Shown: positions 34,539 to 53,547 of the stretch, piece by piece
Layout of the letters: every line of letters begins with the position of its first letter
How positions within the stretch are numbered: the stretch's first letter is position 1
NCBI RefSeq assembly: GCF_021513235.1
Contig: NZ_CP090976.1
Coordinates: 496,001-560,000 of the forward strand
Origin: Kaistella sp. 97-N-M2
Lineage (GTDB): Bacteria > Bacteroidota > Bacteroidia > Flavobacteriales > Weeksellaceae
Length of the DNA: 64,000 bases
Reading direction: 5' to 3'
Notes under the pieces: generated by a model
The model's database searches: none
The model's input: only the letters and a program-made list of their open reading frames with translations
Told to the model about the DNA's origin: nothing
Position numbers and translations under genes: made by a program

Positions 34539-36971
34539 ATGAATACATTTTTAGTTGGGATCAGCTTACTGCTTTCCATTTTATTTTCCGCCCAATCCGT
34601 GGCGAACCCCTCCTCAGAAATCTATGATGATCTTTTGCGCCTGCAAAATAACACGACGGTGATGTATCTTGCGGCGCATCCGGACGATGAAAACACGAGA
34701 ATTATTTCCTGGCTCACGCACGAGAAACACGTGGATGCGGTTTATTTGTCCTTAACACGGGGCGACGGCGGACAGAACTTAATCGGCACAGAAAAGGGCG
34801 AATTGTTGGGATTGCTGCGCACGCAGGAACTTTTGGAAGCCCGGAAAATCGATAAAGGGCGACAGTGGTTTACCAGAGCTTTGGATTTTGGGTATTCGAA
34901 AACTGCCACGGAAACTCTGAAGTTTTGGGACAAGCAGGAAATTTTATCTGACGTCGTTTGGGCGATCCGCAAAAATAGACCCGAAATCATCATCACGCGT
35001 TTTGATCCGAACTCCAACGGCGAAACACACGGACATCACACCGCTTCTGCCCTTTTGGCGATGGAAGCTTTTGATTTGGCCGCGAATCCGAAAGCTTTTC
35101 CGGAACAGCTGAAATATGTGCAGGTTTGGCAGCCCAAAAGAATGTTCTACAATACAAGTTGGTGGTTTTACGGCAGCAAAGAAAATTTTGAAAAAGCCGA
35201 TAAAGGCGATCTTTTTTCCCTAAACGTGGGAAATTATTATCCGATCCTGGGGATTTCCAATAACGAAATTTCTGCTGAAGCCAGAAGCAAACACGCGTGC
35301 CAGGGTTTTGGGATGGCATTGGAACGCGGAACGGACATGGAATATTTGAAATTTCTGAAAGGCGACAAACCAAACTCCAACGATATTTTTGAGGGCATCA
35401 ACTTAAAATCTCAGGACAAAACGGTGCAAAACCAATTAGACAAAACCGTTTCTGACTTTCAGTTTAATAATCCTCAATTATCACTGAAAAATTTAGTAAC
35501 GGTTTATGAATTAATTAAAAAAGAAAATCCGAACGATCCGAAGTTAGAACAGGTAAAAAATTTAATTCTAAAAACGCAGGGCATTTACCTGGAATGGACG
35601 ACGGATGAGGCTTTCGGAACTTCCAACGAAGAAATTGCAACCAAGCTGGAAATTGCAAACAGAAGTGGTGCAGATTTAAATTTTTCCTTTGAAGGAAAAA
35701 ATCAGAAAATTGCAGGGAACGAATCTTTTAAAACCACGGAAAAGTTTAAAATTGAGAATGCGAAAATATCCAATCCGTACTGGCTGCAGGAAGTTCCAAA
35801 AAATAATCTGTACGTCGTTAGTAATCCGGAAAATATTGGCTTGCCAGAAACTTCAACTTCCATCAATAAAAACGTAACAATAGATTTTGGGTCTGCAAAG
35901 ATCGATTTTGAAGTTCCATTGCAGCAAAAGACCGTCAATCCGTCGATCGGCGAAATATACGAACCGTTTTATACCGTGCCTTCGTTCGTGGCTAATTTCG
36001 ATCAGGATAATTTTATTTTCAGCGGGCGGGCGAAACAGATTTCGGTGAACGTCCAAAGTTTTGCAGCCAATTCGACGGCGAAAATATTTTTAAAAAGCAG
36101 CAAAGACTGGAAAATTTCCGCGGCACAAACTGTCAACTTTAAAGAAGTCGGCGAAAATAAAAACGTGACTTTCACCGTAGAGCCGCTGTCGAAAAATGCA
36201 AATAACGTTATCGAAGCCGTTGTGGAAGCGAAAGGCAAAACCTACGATCAGTCTTTGAACGTGGTGCAATATCCACACATGGACCGGCAGATCTGGGTGA
36301 AAAATGCGCAGGCCAAAATCCAAAACTTAGACCTGAAAATTCCGGCGGTCAGGATCGCTTATCTTAAAGGTTCCGGTGACGAAATCCCTTCGTCATTACG
36401 GGCGATCGGTTTGAAGGTAGATGAACTGGATTTAAAAAATTGGAATTCTGCACCGTTAAAAAATTACGATGTTTTAATTTTGGGAATTCGGGTGTTTAAT
36501 ACACAGCCCGAAATGGGACTGATCAATAAAGATATCTGGAAATTTGTGGAAAACGGCGGTCTCGTGATCAATCAGTACAACACCAACCGCGGTTTGCTGA
36601 CGGATGAAATTGCACCTTTTACTTTAAAATTAGGCGGGAGCAGAATTTCTGAGGAAGATGCAGCGTTGAAAATTCTCCTTCCAAATCACGCGGTTTTTCA
36701 GTCGCCGAATGTTATTACACCGCGAGATTTTGATAATTGGGTGCAGGAAAGAGGGTTGTATTTTGCGGACAGCTGGGACAAAGATTTAATTCCGCTTTTG
36801 GAAGGAAATGATACGGGAGAAACGCCGAAACAGGGAATTTTATTGGCTGGGAAATATGGAAAAGGAACTTATGTTTACACGGGCTTGTCCTTCTTCCGGG
36901 AATTGCCGGCGGGCGTTCCGGGTGCTTATAAGCTCTTTATGAATATTCTCGCGCTGGGTTCGAAGAAATAA
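34539..36971 (+). CDS. PIG-L family deacetylase, large secreted form
   Basis: An 810-residue exported protein with a signal peptide (1-19). The deacetylase domain (about 38-290) has the zinc motif AAHPDDE (His47, Asp50) and HGHH at 164-167, plus SLTRGDGGQNLIG. The C-terminal 500 residues hold beta-sandwich regions and a glutamine-amidotransferase-like segment near 590-690 (YDVLILGIRVFNTQ, NGGLVINQYNTN, GKGTYVYTGLSFFRELP). PIG-L enzymes deacetylate N-acetylglucosamine-type sugars; the target here is unknown. Confidence 0.88.
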   Translation: MNTFLVGISLLLSILFSAQSVANPSSEIYDDLLRLQNNTTVMYLAAHPDDENTRIISWLTHEKHVDAVYLSLTRGDGGQNLIGTEKGELLGLLRTQELLEARKIDKGRQWFTRALDFGYSKTATETLKFWDKQEILSDVVWAIRKNRPEIIITRFDPNSNGETHGHHTASALLAMEAFDLAANPKAFPEQLKYVQVWQPKRMFYNTSWWFYGSKENFEKADKGDLFSLNVGNYYPILGISNNEISAEARSKHACQGFGMALERGTDMEYLKFLKGDKPNSNDIFEGINLKSQDKTVQNQLDKTVSDFQFNNPQLSLKNLVTVYELIKKENPNDPKLEQVKNLILKTQGIYLEWTTDEAFGTSNEEIATKLEIANRSGADLNFSFEGKNQKIAGNESFKTTEKFKIENAKISNPYWLQEVPKNNLYVVSNPENIGLPETSTSINKNVTIDFGSAKIDFEVPLQQKTVNPSIGEIYEPFYTVPSFVANFDQDNFIFSGRAKQISVNVQSFAANSTAKIFLKSSKDWKISAAQTVNFKEVGENKNVTFTVEPLSKNANNVIEAVVEAKGKTYDQSLNVVQYPHMDRQIWVKNAQAKIQNLDLKIPAVRIAYLKGSGDEIPSSLRAIGLKVDELDLKNWNSAPLKNYDVLILGIRVFNTQPEMGLINKDIWKFVENGGLVINQYNTNRGLLTDEIAPFTLKLGGSRISEEDAALKILLPNHAVFQSPNVITPRDFDNWVQERGLYFADSWDKDLIPLLEGNDTGETPKQGILLAGKYGKGTYVYTGLSFFRELPAGVPGAYKLFMNILALGSKK

Positions 36972-37105
36972 AACAGGTTTAACCAAGAAAGGAAAAAAGC
37001 TTTTCGTGTCTTCAACAATACAAAAGGACAAAAAAGGTTTGTGATCTTCTTTGGAATAGTAACGCAAATCGTTTAAAAAAACACGACTTGTTTAGAAAAC
37101 GTATT

Positions 37106-37187
37106 GCAGCCCGACCTGAGTGGAGCTCTTTTTATATGGAACGCAGTGGAATATAAAAAAGCGGGAACGGAGGGCGGAAATTGCTGC
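37106..37187 (+). repeat. structured intergenic element
   Basis: Outer arms GCAGC (37106-37110) and GCTGC (37183-37187) enclose CTTTTTATAT (37128-37137) facing ATATAAAAAAG (37151-37161). The motif AGCCCGACCTGAG at 37108 also occurs at 46079 and 52529 upstream of the rRNA operons. Likely a family of hairpin intergenic repeats. Confidence 0.5.
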
Positions 37188-37218
37188 CCAAATAAAAAAT
37201 CGGCGAAAGAAAGAAAAT

Positions 37219-37326
37219 ATGAATCACAAAAAGGAAACGAATTTTAAACCGCTCTATCTTACATTATTGATGCTGATGTTTTTGATGATCGTAGCAATGC
37301 TCATCTTTCAAAATAAATATCGATGA
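37219..37326 (+). CDS. 35-residue single-span membrane protein
   Basis: A short protein with a polar start (NHKKETNFKP) and one transmembrane helix (about 12-29, LYLTLLMLMFLMIVAMLIF). Its stop overlaps the symporter ATG in an ATGA junction, so translation is likely coupled. The in-frame ORF reaches further upstream into the repeat element, but the ATG at 37219 is the sensible start. It may be a small accessory subunit of the symporter; this is inferred from coupling only. Confidence 0.5.
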   Translation: MNHKKETNFKPLYLTLLMLMFLMIVAMLIFQNKYR

Positions 37327-38986
37327 AAACTTTAGATTGGGCAGTTTTAGTTTTCGTTTTGCTGTTTATCGTCATCTACGGTATTTATAAGTCGAAAAAG
37401 GTAAAAACTTCGGCGTCTTTTTTGGGCGGAAAAAGCAACCCGTGGTGGATGGTGGGTTTGAGCATTATGGCGACACAGGCAAGTGCCATCACCTTCCTTT
37501 CGACGCCCGGACAGGCGTACCACGACGGTTTGGGTTTCGTGCAGTTTTATTTTGGTTTGCCGCTCGCCATGGTTATTCTGTGCGTTTGGGTGTTGCCAAA
37601 ATTTTTTAAAATGAACGTTTTGACGGCCTATGAATATCTAGAAAAACGCTTTGGACTTTCTACACGTATCCTAACGGCGATTTTATTTCTCATCCAAAGA
37701 GGTCTGGCGGCGGGCATTACGGTTTTTGCACCGGCGATTATCTTGTCCACGATCCTAGGGTGGAACTTGATGGTAACAAACATTGTGATCGGCGCTTTGG
37801 TGACGCTTTACACCCTTGTTGGCGGTACGGAAGCGGTGAGCCAAACACAGAAGCAACAGATGATCGTGATTTTTATCGGAATGTTTCTGGCCTTTTTTCT
37901 CATCGTACACAAATTGCCGCTGGATCTGAATGACGCGCTGCTCTATTCCGGCCAAATGGGGAAAATAAATCCCGTGAGTTTTGAATTTGATATGAACAAC
38001 AGGTATAATATCTGGTCGGCATTTCTGGGCGGAACCTTTTTGTTTTTGAGTTATTTCGGGACGGATCAAAGTCAGGTTCAAAGGTATCTTACGGGAAAAA
38101 GCCTGAAGGAAGCGCGGCTTGGACTGCTTTTTAATGGCCTTTTTAAGATTCCGATGCAGTTTTTTATCCTTTTTATCGGGGTGATGGTTTTTGTCTTTTT
38201 TCAGTTTGAGAAAACGCCGCTAAATTTTAATCCGCTTTCACAGAAACTTGAAAATACTGCAGCGTATCAAACTTTAAATACAGAATTTAATCAAGTTCAC
38301 GAGGATAAAAAGCAGAAAATAATCGAGTGGAAATCGGGTCATTCGGAAGAGGTAATGTCGGAACTTAAAGTTCTGCAGGCGAAAGAAATTACGATCCGCA
38401 AGGATGTGAAAACCCTCATCGATAAGGAAGCGCCCGAAATTGAATCTAACGACAAAGACTATGTTTTTATTTATTATATCCTGAATTATCTGCCCACGGG
38501 AATTGTAGGCTTGCTGATTGCGGTGATCCTTTCCGCGGCGATGAGTTCGACATCCTCTGAGTTGAATGCCCTGGCGACAACCACCGTTGTGGATATTTAC
38601 AAACGGAATTTCGCGCCTAACATTTCAGAAAAAAATATTTGAACGCGTCGCGCCTGTTCACGTTGATGTGGGGAATGATCGCGATCTTTTTTGCGGTGAA
38701 TGCGAGTTTGTTTGAAAACTTAATTCAGGCGGTAAACATTATCGGCTCTTTATTTTACGGAACAATTTTGGGGGTTTTCGCCATCGCTTTTCTCTTCCCC
38801 AAAATAGGCGGAAAAGCCACGATGTGGAGTATTGTGATTGTAGAGCCGATTATTATTTTGCTATACTTTCTGGAGGTGAGGGAAGTGATCCGGCTGGAAT
38901 TTCTATGGCTCAATCCGATAGGCTGTTTGCTGATGATTGCTTCTGCGGGTTTACTGCAACCACTGTTTCGGAAAGAAACCGCATAG
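37323..38986 (+). pseudogene. sodium:solute symporter, interrupted by one-base frameshift
   Basis: A sodium-coupled solute transporter of the SSS family. The first frame gives 439 residues with about eleven membrane spans (FLGGKSNPWWMVGLSIMATQ, FLSYFGTDQSQVQRYLTGKS, LSAAMSSTSSELNALATT). It stops at 38642. The other frame continues with the expected C-terminal spans (NASRLFTLMWGMIAIFFAVN, FLWLNPIGCLLMI) to 38986. Adding one A to the seven-A run at 38629-38635 restores an uninterrupted protein of about 554 residues. Real mutation, sequencing error or slippage are all possible; the solute is unknown. Confidence 0.85.
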
Positions 38987-39016
38987 AAATATTACTAAAA
39001 AGATCTTTCGATAAAA

Positions 39017-39048
39017 AAAGTGGACACCAAATTTTTGATGTCCACTTT
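39017..39048. terminator. bidirectional terminator
   Basis: AAAGTGGACA (39017-39026) pairs with TGTCCACTTT (39039-39048), flanked by A and T runs. It lies between the symporter and the convergent DUF2911 gene. Confidence 0.88.
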
Positions 39049-39070
39049 CTATTTTGAAAAAAGAGCAATG

Positions 39071-39916
39071 TTATTTACTCCATTTCGCGATATTGTCTGT
39101 ATTGATTTTTACGTAATCTTCGTTACCCTCTTTCTTTGCGAGTTCCAGCGATTTTTTTGCAGTTGCAACGGCTTCTTTTTTCATTCCGTTTGCAGCCTGG
39201 ATTTCCGCTTTCTGCTTCAGCATATAGTAAACATCCGGTTGCATTTCATTTGCTTTATTGGCGTATTCAAGGGCTTTCTTCAAATCCATGTTCTGTTGCA
39301 AAAGATAACCTGCAGCCTGATTATAATCTGAAGCTTTCGCCTCTTTTGAAGACAACGTTTTAGTTATCGATTCTAAAACTTCATTTTTAGAATTCATCTC
39401 GATCGGAACTTTTACAAGAGTATTTTCCCAATTGATGGTCAGGTTGGCTTTGTCATTTTTAAGGTCCGCAAAACCAATGCTGAACGTTTCGGAATACATG
39501 GAACTTTTCTCTGCTTTAACTTTCGTTCTGGCAGCAATCAAGTCTGCGCTGAGTTCTTTTGGGGCGCCCCATTGTTCCGTGTCTTTATACAGAATAACTT
39601 CCCAATCGGTTTGGGACGGAATGGAATACAGTGCATATTTTCCGGCCGGAACTTTAATGCCACCGAAAAGTGCATCGCCGGAGAAAGTAATATCGGTAGA
39701 GCCATTCGCGCCGGTTCTCCAGAGTTGATTCATCGGTACCAAATCTCCAAAAATGGTACGGCCTTTCGCCGAAGGCCTGGAATAATCGACGGTTACTTCT
39801 GCCAGCCCTATCGATTGTTTCACGCTGGATGAGGGACTGGGCTGCGGTGTTTTCACCTGGGCGTTACCAAGAGAAACTGCACCGGCCGCAAGTAGGGATA
39901 AAAGAATTTTTTTCAT
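39071..39916 (-). CDS. DUF2911 protein with C-terminal TPR-like helices
   Basis: A 281-residue exported protein. It has a signal peptide (1-19, ending GNAQ). A DUF2911 beta domain at about 28-170 includes VTVDYSRPSAKGRTIFGDLV, LWRTGANGSTDITF and KYALYSIPSQTDWEVILY. The helical C-terminus (180-281) has TPR-like pairs (DLKKALEYANKANEMQPDVY, GMKKEAVATAKKSLELAKKE). Function unknown; common and secreted in Bacteroidetes. Confidence 0.85.
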   Translation of the reverse strand: MKKILLSLLAAGAVSLGNAQVKTPQPSPSSSVKQSIGLAEVTVDYSRPSAKGRTIFGDLVPMNQLWRTGANGSTDITFSGDALFGGIKVPAGKYALYSIPSQTDWEVILYKDTEQWGAPKELSADLIAARTKVKAEKSSMYSETFSIGFADLKNDKANLTINWENTLVKVPIEMNSKNEVLESITKTLSSKEAKASDYNQAAGYLLQQNMDLKKALEYANKANEMQPDVYYMLKQKAEIQAANGMKKEAVATAKKSLELAKKEGNEDYVKINTDNIAKWSK

Positions 39917-40025
39917 CTTTAAAAAGTTTTTATTAGTGTATAAATTTACTTAAAATTTTATTGCTTTACTAATTTAATGAAGTTTGGGGGTAGAAAGTTA
40001 CCATTAAGAACCTCTGCTTTCCGGA

Positions 40026-40061
40026 TACAAAAAAAGCTCATCAAAATAATTGATGAGCTTT
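40026..40061 (-). terminator. rRNA operon terminator, downstream unit
   Basis: On the minus strand AAAGCTCATCA (40061-40051) pairs with TGATGAGCTTT (40043-40033), then a T run. Confidence 0.93.
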
Positions 40062-40066
40062 AAAAA

Positions 40067-40176
<110 letters not shown>

Positions 40177-40305
40177 TTGGTTTTGTACAAAAGGTTGTAC
40201 AGTATATTATTATTAAAAAAGACGAGTGTAGATAATAGACGGATAGATAATAGACTTTAAGTCTCTTATCTCTTGTCTTTAAATCTTATGTCTGATTTAA
40301 AAAAT

Positions 40306-43236
<2,931 letters not shown>

Positions 43237-43495
43237 TTAATGTCAATGATCTTTTTTCTTATTAGTTCCTTAATAAACAGAAATTGTTTTTGGCTCTTTC
43301 CGTCACTTTTAAATTAAAGTCCTAATACGTGAATAATCGAGGTATCGCTCCTCTTTAATAAACATTCTTATGTTTACTTTGCCTTCTCTGGCATCATTCT
43401 TCAATCTTAAAATATAAATATCTTCTGTTCTTGCTTTATTTCTAAAGCTTTTTGCTGTATCGCTACAACTTTTCTCACTATACTGCTATAGTTTG

Positions 43496-43569
43496 TGGAG
43501 AATAAGGGAGTCGAACCCTTGACCTCCTGCGTGCAAGGCAGGCGCTCTAGCCAACTGAGCTAATTCCCC
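43496..43569 (-). tRNA. tRNA-Ala (TGC), downstream operon
   Basis: 74 nt; acceptor GGGGAAT/ATTCTCC, D arm AGCTCAG, anticodon loop CTTGCAC with TGC, T loop GGGTTCGACTCCC. CCA is not encoded. In the 16S-23S spacer. Confidence 0.96.
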
Positions 43570-43662
43570 GCTAGTGGAGTCTTTGAGTAAGTGCGCAGTG
43601 GAGTGTTTGGGTATTTCTACTCCTTAACTCTTCTGCTTTTCTACTCTTGTACTCTAAATTAG

Positions 43663-43736
43663 TAGTCTCGGGCAGGCTCGAACTGCCGACCTCTACATTA
43701 TCAGTGTAGCGCTCTAACCAGCTGAGCTACGAGACT
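43663..43736 (-). tRNA. tRNA-Ile (GAT), downstream operon
   Basis: 74 nt; acceptor AGTCTCG/CGAGACT, anticodon loop CTGATAA with GAT, T arm GCAGTTCGAGCCTGC. CCA is not encoded. Between 16S and tRNA-Ala. Confidence 0.96.
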
Positions 43737-43860
43737 CTTTTATGAGTAATGGGTGATGAGTAATAAGTAATATGTGAATATTATCTTTCCTCTCCTTCAT
43801 CCTCAATCTCTATTCCCTGATTACTAATCCTAGTGGGTATATTTTTTAAATACCAACCGT

Positions 43861-45527
<1,667 letters not shown>

Positions 45528-45609
45528 TTGTTATTTGTATGTCAATGATCTCTATGCTTCTCGCTTTATATCCGGAATCTCTTCTGTCGTTTGTTCCGAA
45601 TTGCGAGTG

Positions 45610-45894
45610 CAAAAGTAGGTATTAATTTTATGATGACCAAATGTTTTTGAAAGAAATTTGAAACTTTATCTTGTAAGCCTCAATCCCAATCCCTAATAAC
45701 ACTCAATCCAAATCCTCTCCTGCGCTCCCCTCCTCTCTCGATTTGGGATTGCAAAGATAAGAACTTATTCCTAATTAGCAAGCTTTATAAACAAAAAAAA
45801 TAAAAATTTTATTTCCCATCTATTCAATTCTTACCTCTACTTCGCTACCTATTAAGGTTCGGCAAAGATAAGTTAATATTAAGTTCACTCACAA
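45610..45894 (-). promoter_or_regulatory. three tandem rRNA promoters, downstream operon
   Basis: Minus strand: P1 TTTG (45641-45638), 20 bp, TACTTTTG (45617-45610). P2 TTG (45781-45779), 19 bp, TATCTTTG (45759-45752). P3 TTG (45894-45892), 21 bp, TATCTTTG (45870-45863). All fit the -33/-7 pattern of Bacteroidetes housekeeping promoters. Confidence 0.8.
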
Positions 45895-46005
45895 GCACTA
45901 TTTAAATCTATTTACCAAATGTGGAAAAGTACCCCTGTAAGAATTTGATTTTTAAGAAGGTACCAAAAAATTAAAGTTATCCACACTGCGAAATATACCA
46001 AAATT

Positions 46006-46091
46006 GCGGTAGGGATAGTAGTGGAAATCCCGCAGTAGCACAGGCCTTAGCGGCCGCAAACGAGGAATTGGAACGCATAGCCCGACCTGAG
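46006..46091. repeat. structured intergenic element upstream of rRNA operon, copy 1
   Basis: Starts GCGGTAGGGATAGTAGTGG and ends GCATAGCCCGACCTGAG, with a palindromic centre GCCTTAGCGGCCGC. It resembles the hairpin intergenic repeats common in Flavobacteriia. Second copy at 52456-52541. Confidence 0.5.
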
Positions 46092-46163
46092 CCAGGCAAA
46101 ATTAACTATTACAAAAATAAGCCCCGGCGAAGGGACCGCCCAAAAAAATTAAAAGGTAAGATC

Positions 46164-46469
46164 ATTCTGATTTAATTATCTTGAAAATCAAGGAAGGGTC
46201 CACGGCAACGCAGATCCATGGATAAAAGTACAAGATAAAGCCAAGCCATTTTTAAGACATTATGGAACCATACGATTGTAAGGAACATTAAAAGACCTCG
46301 ACAAGTCCTCAGAAGGGCCTACCGTGAGTAATCGAATAGGTAGACTATTAAGCATGTTTTGAAGCAAGTACTATTAAGATGACCATGGGGGTGAGATCAA
46401 TGTATGTTGTTATGTAAGTTATAGGAAATTGTACTTTTTATTTCTAACTTATTGTACAGGTTTGTTGGA
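46164..46469. other. 306-bp unique spacer between the two rRNA units
   Basis: Not shared by the two units and not recognised. The longest open stretch is about 29 codons, so there is no gene. It may be a degraded gene end or material gained at the duplication junction. Confidence 0.6.
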
Positions 46470-46477
46470 TTTCCGGA

Positions 46478-46513
46478 TACAAAAAAAGCTCATCAAAATA
46501 ATTGATGAGCTTT
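46478..46513 (-). terminator. rRNA operon terminator, upstream unit
   Basis: Same hairpin as at 40026-40061. It should stop read-through into the second operon's spacer. Confidence 0.92.
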
Positions 46514-46518
46514 AAAAA

Positions 46519-46628
<110 letters not shown>

Positions 46629-46757
46629 TTGGTTTTGTACAAAAGGTTGTACAGTATATTATTATTAAAAAAGACGAGTGTAGATAATAGACGGATAGAT
46701 AATAGACTTTAAGTCTCTTATCTCTTGTCTTTAAATCTTATGTCTGATTTAAAAAAT

Positions 46758-49688
<2,931 letters not shown>

Positions 49689-49947
49689 TTAATGTCAATG
49701 ATCTTTTTTCTTATTAGTTCCTTAATAAACAGAAATTGTTTTTGGCTCTTTCCGTCACTTTTAAATTAAAGTCCCAATACGTGAATAATCGAGGTATCGC
49801 TCCTCTTTAATAAACATTCTTATGTTTACTTTGCCTTCTTTGGCCTCATTCTTCAATCTTAAAATATAAATATCTTCTGTTCTTGCTTTATTTTTAAAGC
49901 GTTTCGCTGTATCGCTACAACTCTTCTCACTATACTGCTATAGTTTG

Positions 49948-50021
49948 TGGAGAATAAGGGAGTCGAACCCTTGACCTCCTGCGTGCAAGGCAGGCGCTCT
50001 AGCCAACTGAGCTAATTCCCC
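49948..50021 (-). tRNA. tRNA-Ala (TGC), upstream operon
   Basis: Identical to the copy at 43496. Its flanking spacer differs at several bases from the other operon. Confidence 0.96.
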
Positions 50022-50114
50022 GCTAGTGGAGTCTTTGAGTAATTGCGTAGTGGAGTGTTTGGGTATTTCTACTCCTTAACTCTTCTGCTTTTCTACTCTT
50101 GTACTCTAAATTAG

Positions 50115-50188
50115 TAGTCTCGGGCAGGCTCGAACTGCCGACCTCTACATTATCAGTGTAGCGCTCTAACCAGCTGAGCTACGAGACT
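50115..50188 (-). tRNA. tRNA-Ile (GAT), upstream operon
   Basis: Identical to the copy at 43663, anticodon GAT. Confidence 0.96.
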
Positions 50189-50312
50189 CTTTTATGAGTA
50201 ATGGGTGATGAGTAATAAGTAATATGTGAATATTATCTTTCCTCTCCTTCATTCTCAATCTCTATTCCCTGATTACTAATCCTAGTGGGTATATTTTTTA
50301 AATACCAACCGT

Positions 50313-51979
<1,667 letters not shown>

Positions 51980-52061
51980 TTGTTATTTGTATGTCAATGA
52001 TCTCTGTGCTTCTCGCTTTATATCCGGAATCTCTTCTGTCGTTTGTTCCGAATTGCGAGTG

Positions 52062-52347
52062 CAAAAGTAGGTATTAATTTTATGATGACCAAATGTTTTT
52101 GAAAGAAATTTGAAACTTTATTTTGTAAGCCTCAATCCCAATCCCTAATAACACTCAATCCAAAATCCTCTCCTGCGCTCCCCTCCTCTCTCGATTTGGG
52201 ATTGCAAAGATAAGAACTTATTCCTAATTAGCAAGCTTTATAAACAAAAAAAATAAAAATTTTATTTCCCATCTATTCAATTCTTACCTCTACTTCGCTA
52301 CCTATTAAGGTTCGGCAAAGATAAGTTAATATTAAGTTCACTCACAA
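52062..52347 (-). promoter_or_regulatory. three tandem rRNA promoters, upstream operon
   Basis: The same P1-P3 set: -7 motifs at 52062-52069 (TACTTTTG), 52205-52212 and 52316-52323 (both TATCTTTG), with TTG or TTTG at 19-21 bp spacing. Confidence 0.8.
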
Positions 52348-52455
52348 GCACTATTTAAATCTATTTACCAAATGTGGAAAAGTACTGTAAGAATTTGATT
52401 TTTAAGAAGGTACCAAAAAATTAAAGTTATCCACACTGCGAAATATACCGAAATT

Positions 52456-52541
52456 GCGGTAGGGATAGTAGTGGAAATCCCGCAGTAGCACAGGCCTTAG
52501 CGGCCGCAAACGAGGAATTGGAACGCATAGCCCGACCTGAG
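52456..52541. repeat. structured intergenic element upstream of rRNA operon, copy 2
   Basis: Same element as 46006-46091. Beyond it the two units diverge more before the shared TTAAAAGGTAAGATC. Confidence 0.5.
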
Positions 52542-52600
52542 CCAATCCAAATTAATGTATTACAAAAATAAGCGCTGGCGAAGGGACCGCCCAAAAAAAA

Positions 52601-52960
52601 TTAAAAGGTAAGATCTTTCACTTTCCGATAGACAAAATATCCAATTAAAACTCCAAGGGTGTCGGCAACCAGGTCTAAACCTTCGAGAGAGCGGCCCAAG
52701 TGCATTTCGTCCTGCAAAATTTCGGTGATCAGGCCGTAGATAATCATGATTTGGATGAAGTAAAGAAATTTGATGCGTGGGATGGCTGCCATAAAGCAAA
52801 ATCCCAGCATTGCAAAAATACTTAGATGCAACAGCTTATCGATTCCCTCGAACATAAAGGGAAACTCCATGTTTTCGACACCGGGCCGCAAGAGCATATA
52901 AGTAAGAAATGCCCAATAAATGGGCAAAATCTTCGTAAAAAGTTTCGAAATCTTATCCAA
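52601..52960 (-). CDS. VanZ-like membrane protein
   Basis: A 119-residue membrane protein of the VanZ-like family with about four helices. Landmarks are PIYWAFLTYMLLRPG, GIDKLLHLSIFAMLGFCFM, GLITEILQDEMHLGRSLEGL and DLVADTLGVLIGYFVY. VanZ proteins are linked to cell-wall antibiotic tolerance; the family role is mostly unknown. I chose a TTG at 52960 that overlaps the gcvH stop (TTGGATAA); an upstream start would overlap gcvH by 65 bp. Its last codons are duplicated at 46149. Confidence 0.75.
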   Translation of the reverse strand: MDKISKLFTKILPIYWAFLTYMLLRPGVENMEFPFMFEGIDKLLHLSIFAMLGFCFMAAIPRIKFLYFIQIMIIYGLITEILQDEMHLGRSLEGLDLVADTLGVLIGYFVYRKVKDLTF

Positions 52961-53330
52961 GAGACGCCTGATATTCTTCTGCCGAAAGCAATTCTGTAGT
53001 ATCTGCTGCGTCACCAATATCTAATTTAATAATCCAGCCTTTCCCGTAAGGATCGGTATTAAGTAGTTCCGGCTCGTCTTCTAAGGCAGAATTAAACTCG
53101 GTAACGGTACCTGCTAACGGTAAAAAAAGATCAGAAACCGTTTTCACCGCCTCTACACTTCCAAAAACGTCTCCGGCGGAAAGTTCATCATCCACGGAAT
53201 CAACATCCACAAAAACAATATCGCCCAATTCGCCCTGCGCGAAATCGGTAATGCCTATCGTTGCAATGTTTCCCTCGATCATAATCCATTCATGGTCTTT
53301 GGTGTATTTTAATTCGCCTGGTAAATTCAT
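52953..53330 (-). CDS. gcvH: glycine cleavage system H protein
   Basis: A 125-residue lipoyl carrier that shuttles the aminomethyl group between the P, T and L proteins of glycine cleavage. The lipoylated residue is Lys63 in GSVEAVKTVSDL. Marks such as YTKDHEWI, IGITDFAQGELGDIVFVD and NTDPYGKGWIIKL cover the full length. The VanZ-like gene overlaps its stop, so the two are co-translated. Confidence 0.96.
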   Translation of the reverse strand: MNLPGELKYTKDHEWIMIEGNIATIGITDFAQGELGDIVFVDVDSVDDELSAGDVFGSVEAVKTVSDLFLPLAGTVTEFNSALEDEPELLNTDPYGKGWIIKLDIGDAADTTELLSAEEYQASLG

Positions 53331-53349
53331 TTTGTTAATTTTTATTGCT

Positions 53350-53380
53350 CAAAAATAATTAAAATAATATGATTCTCAAA
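53350..53380 (-). promoter_or_regulatory. gcvH promoter
   Basis: Minus strand TTTG (53380-53377), 19 bp, TATTTTTG (53357-53350): a near-perfect -33/-7 pair. The leader is about 16 nt. Confidence 0.7.
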
Positions 53381-53547
53381 AGTTTCTTTCCTTTTTAATG
53401 CGAAGCATGATAAGATTTGGGCGTTAGAAAATGTAATGAACGGAACCCGCTATTGTACATGATGATTATTGTCCGCATCAATCCCTTAATTTGTCATGTT
53501 TTCTTAAATTTGTTCCTTCTAATTAATCAACTGACTTTCGTTGCCAT

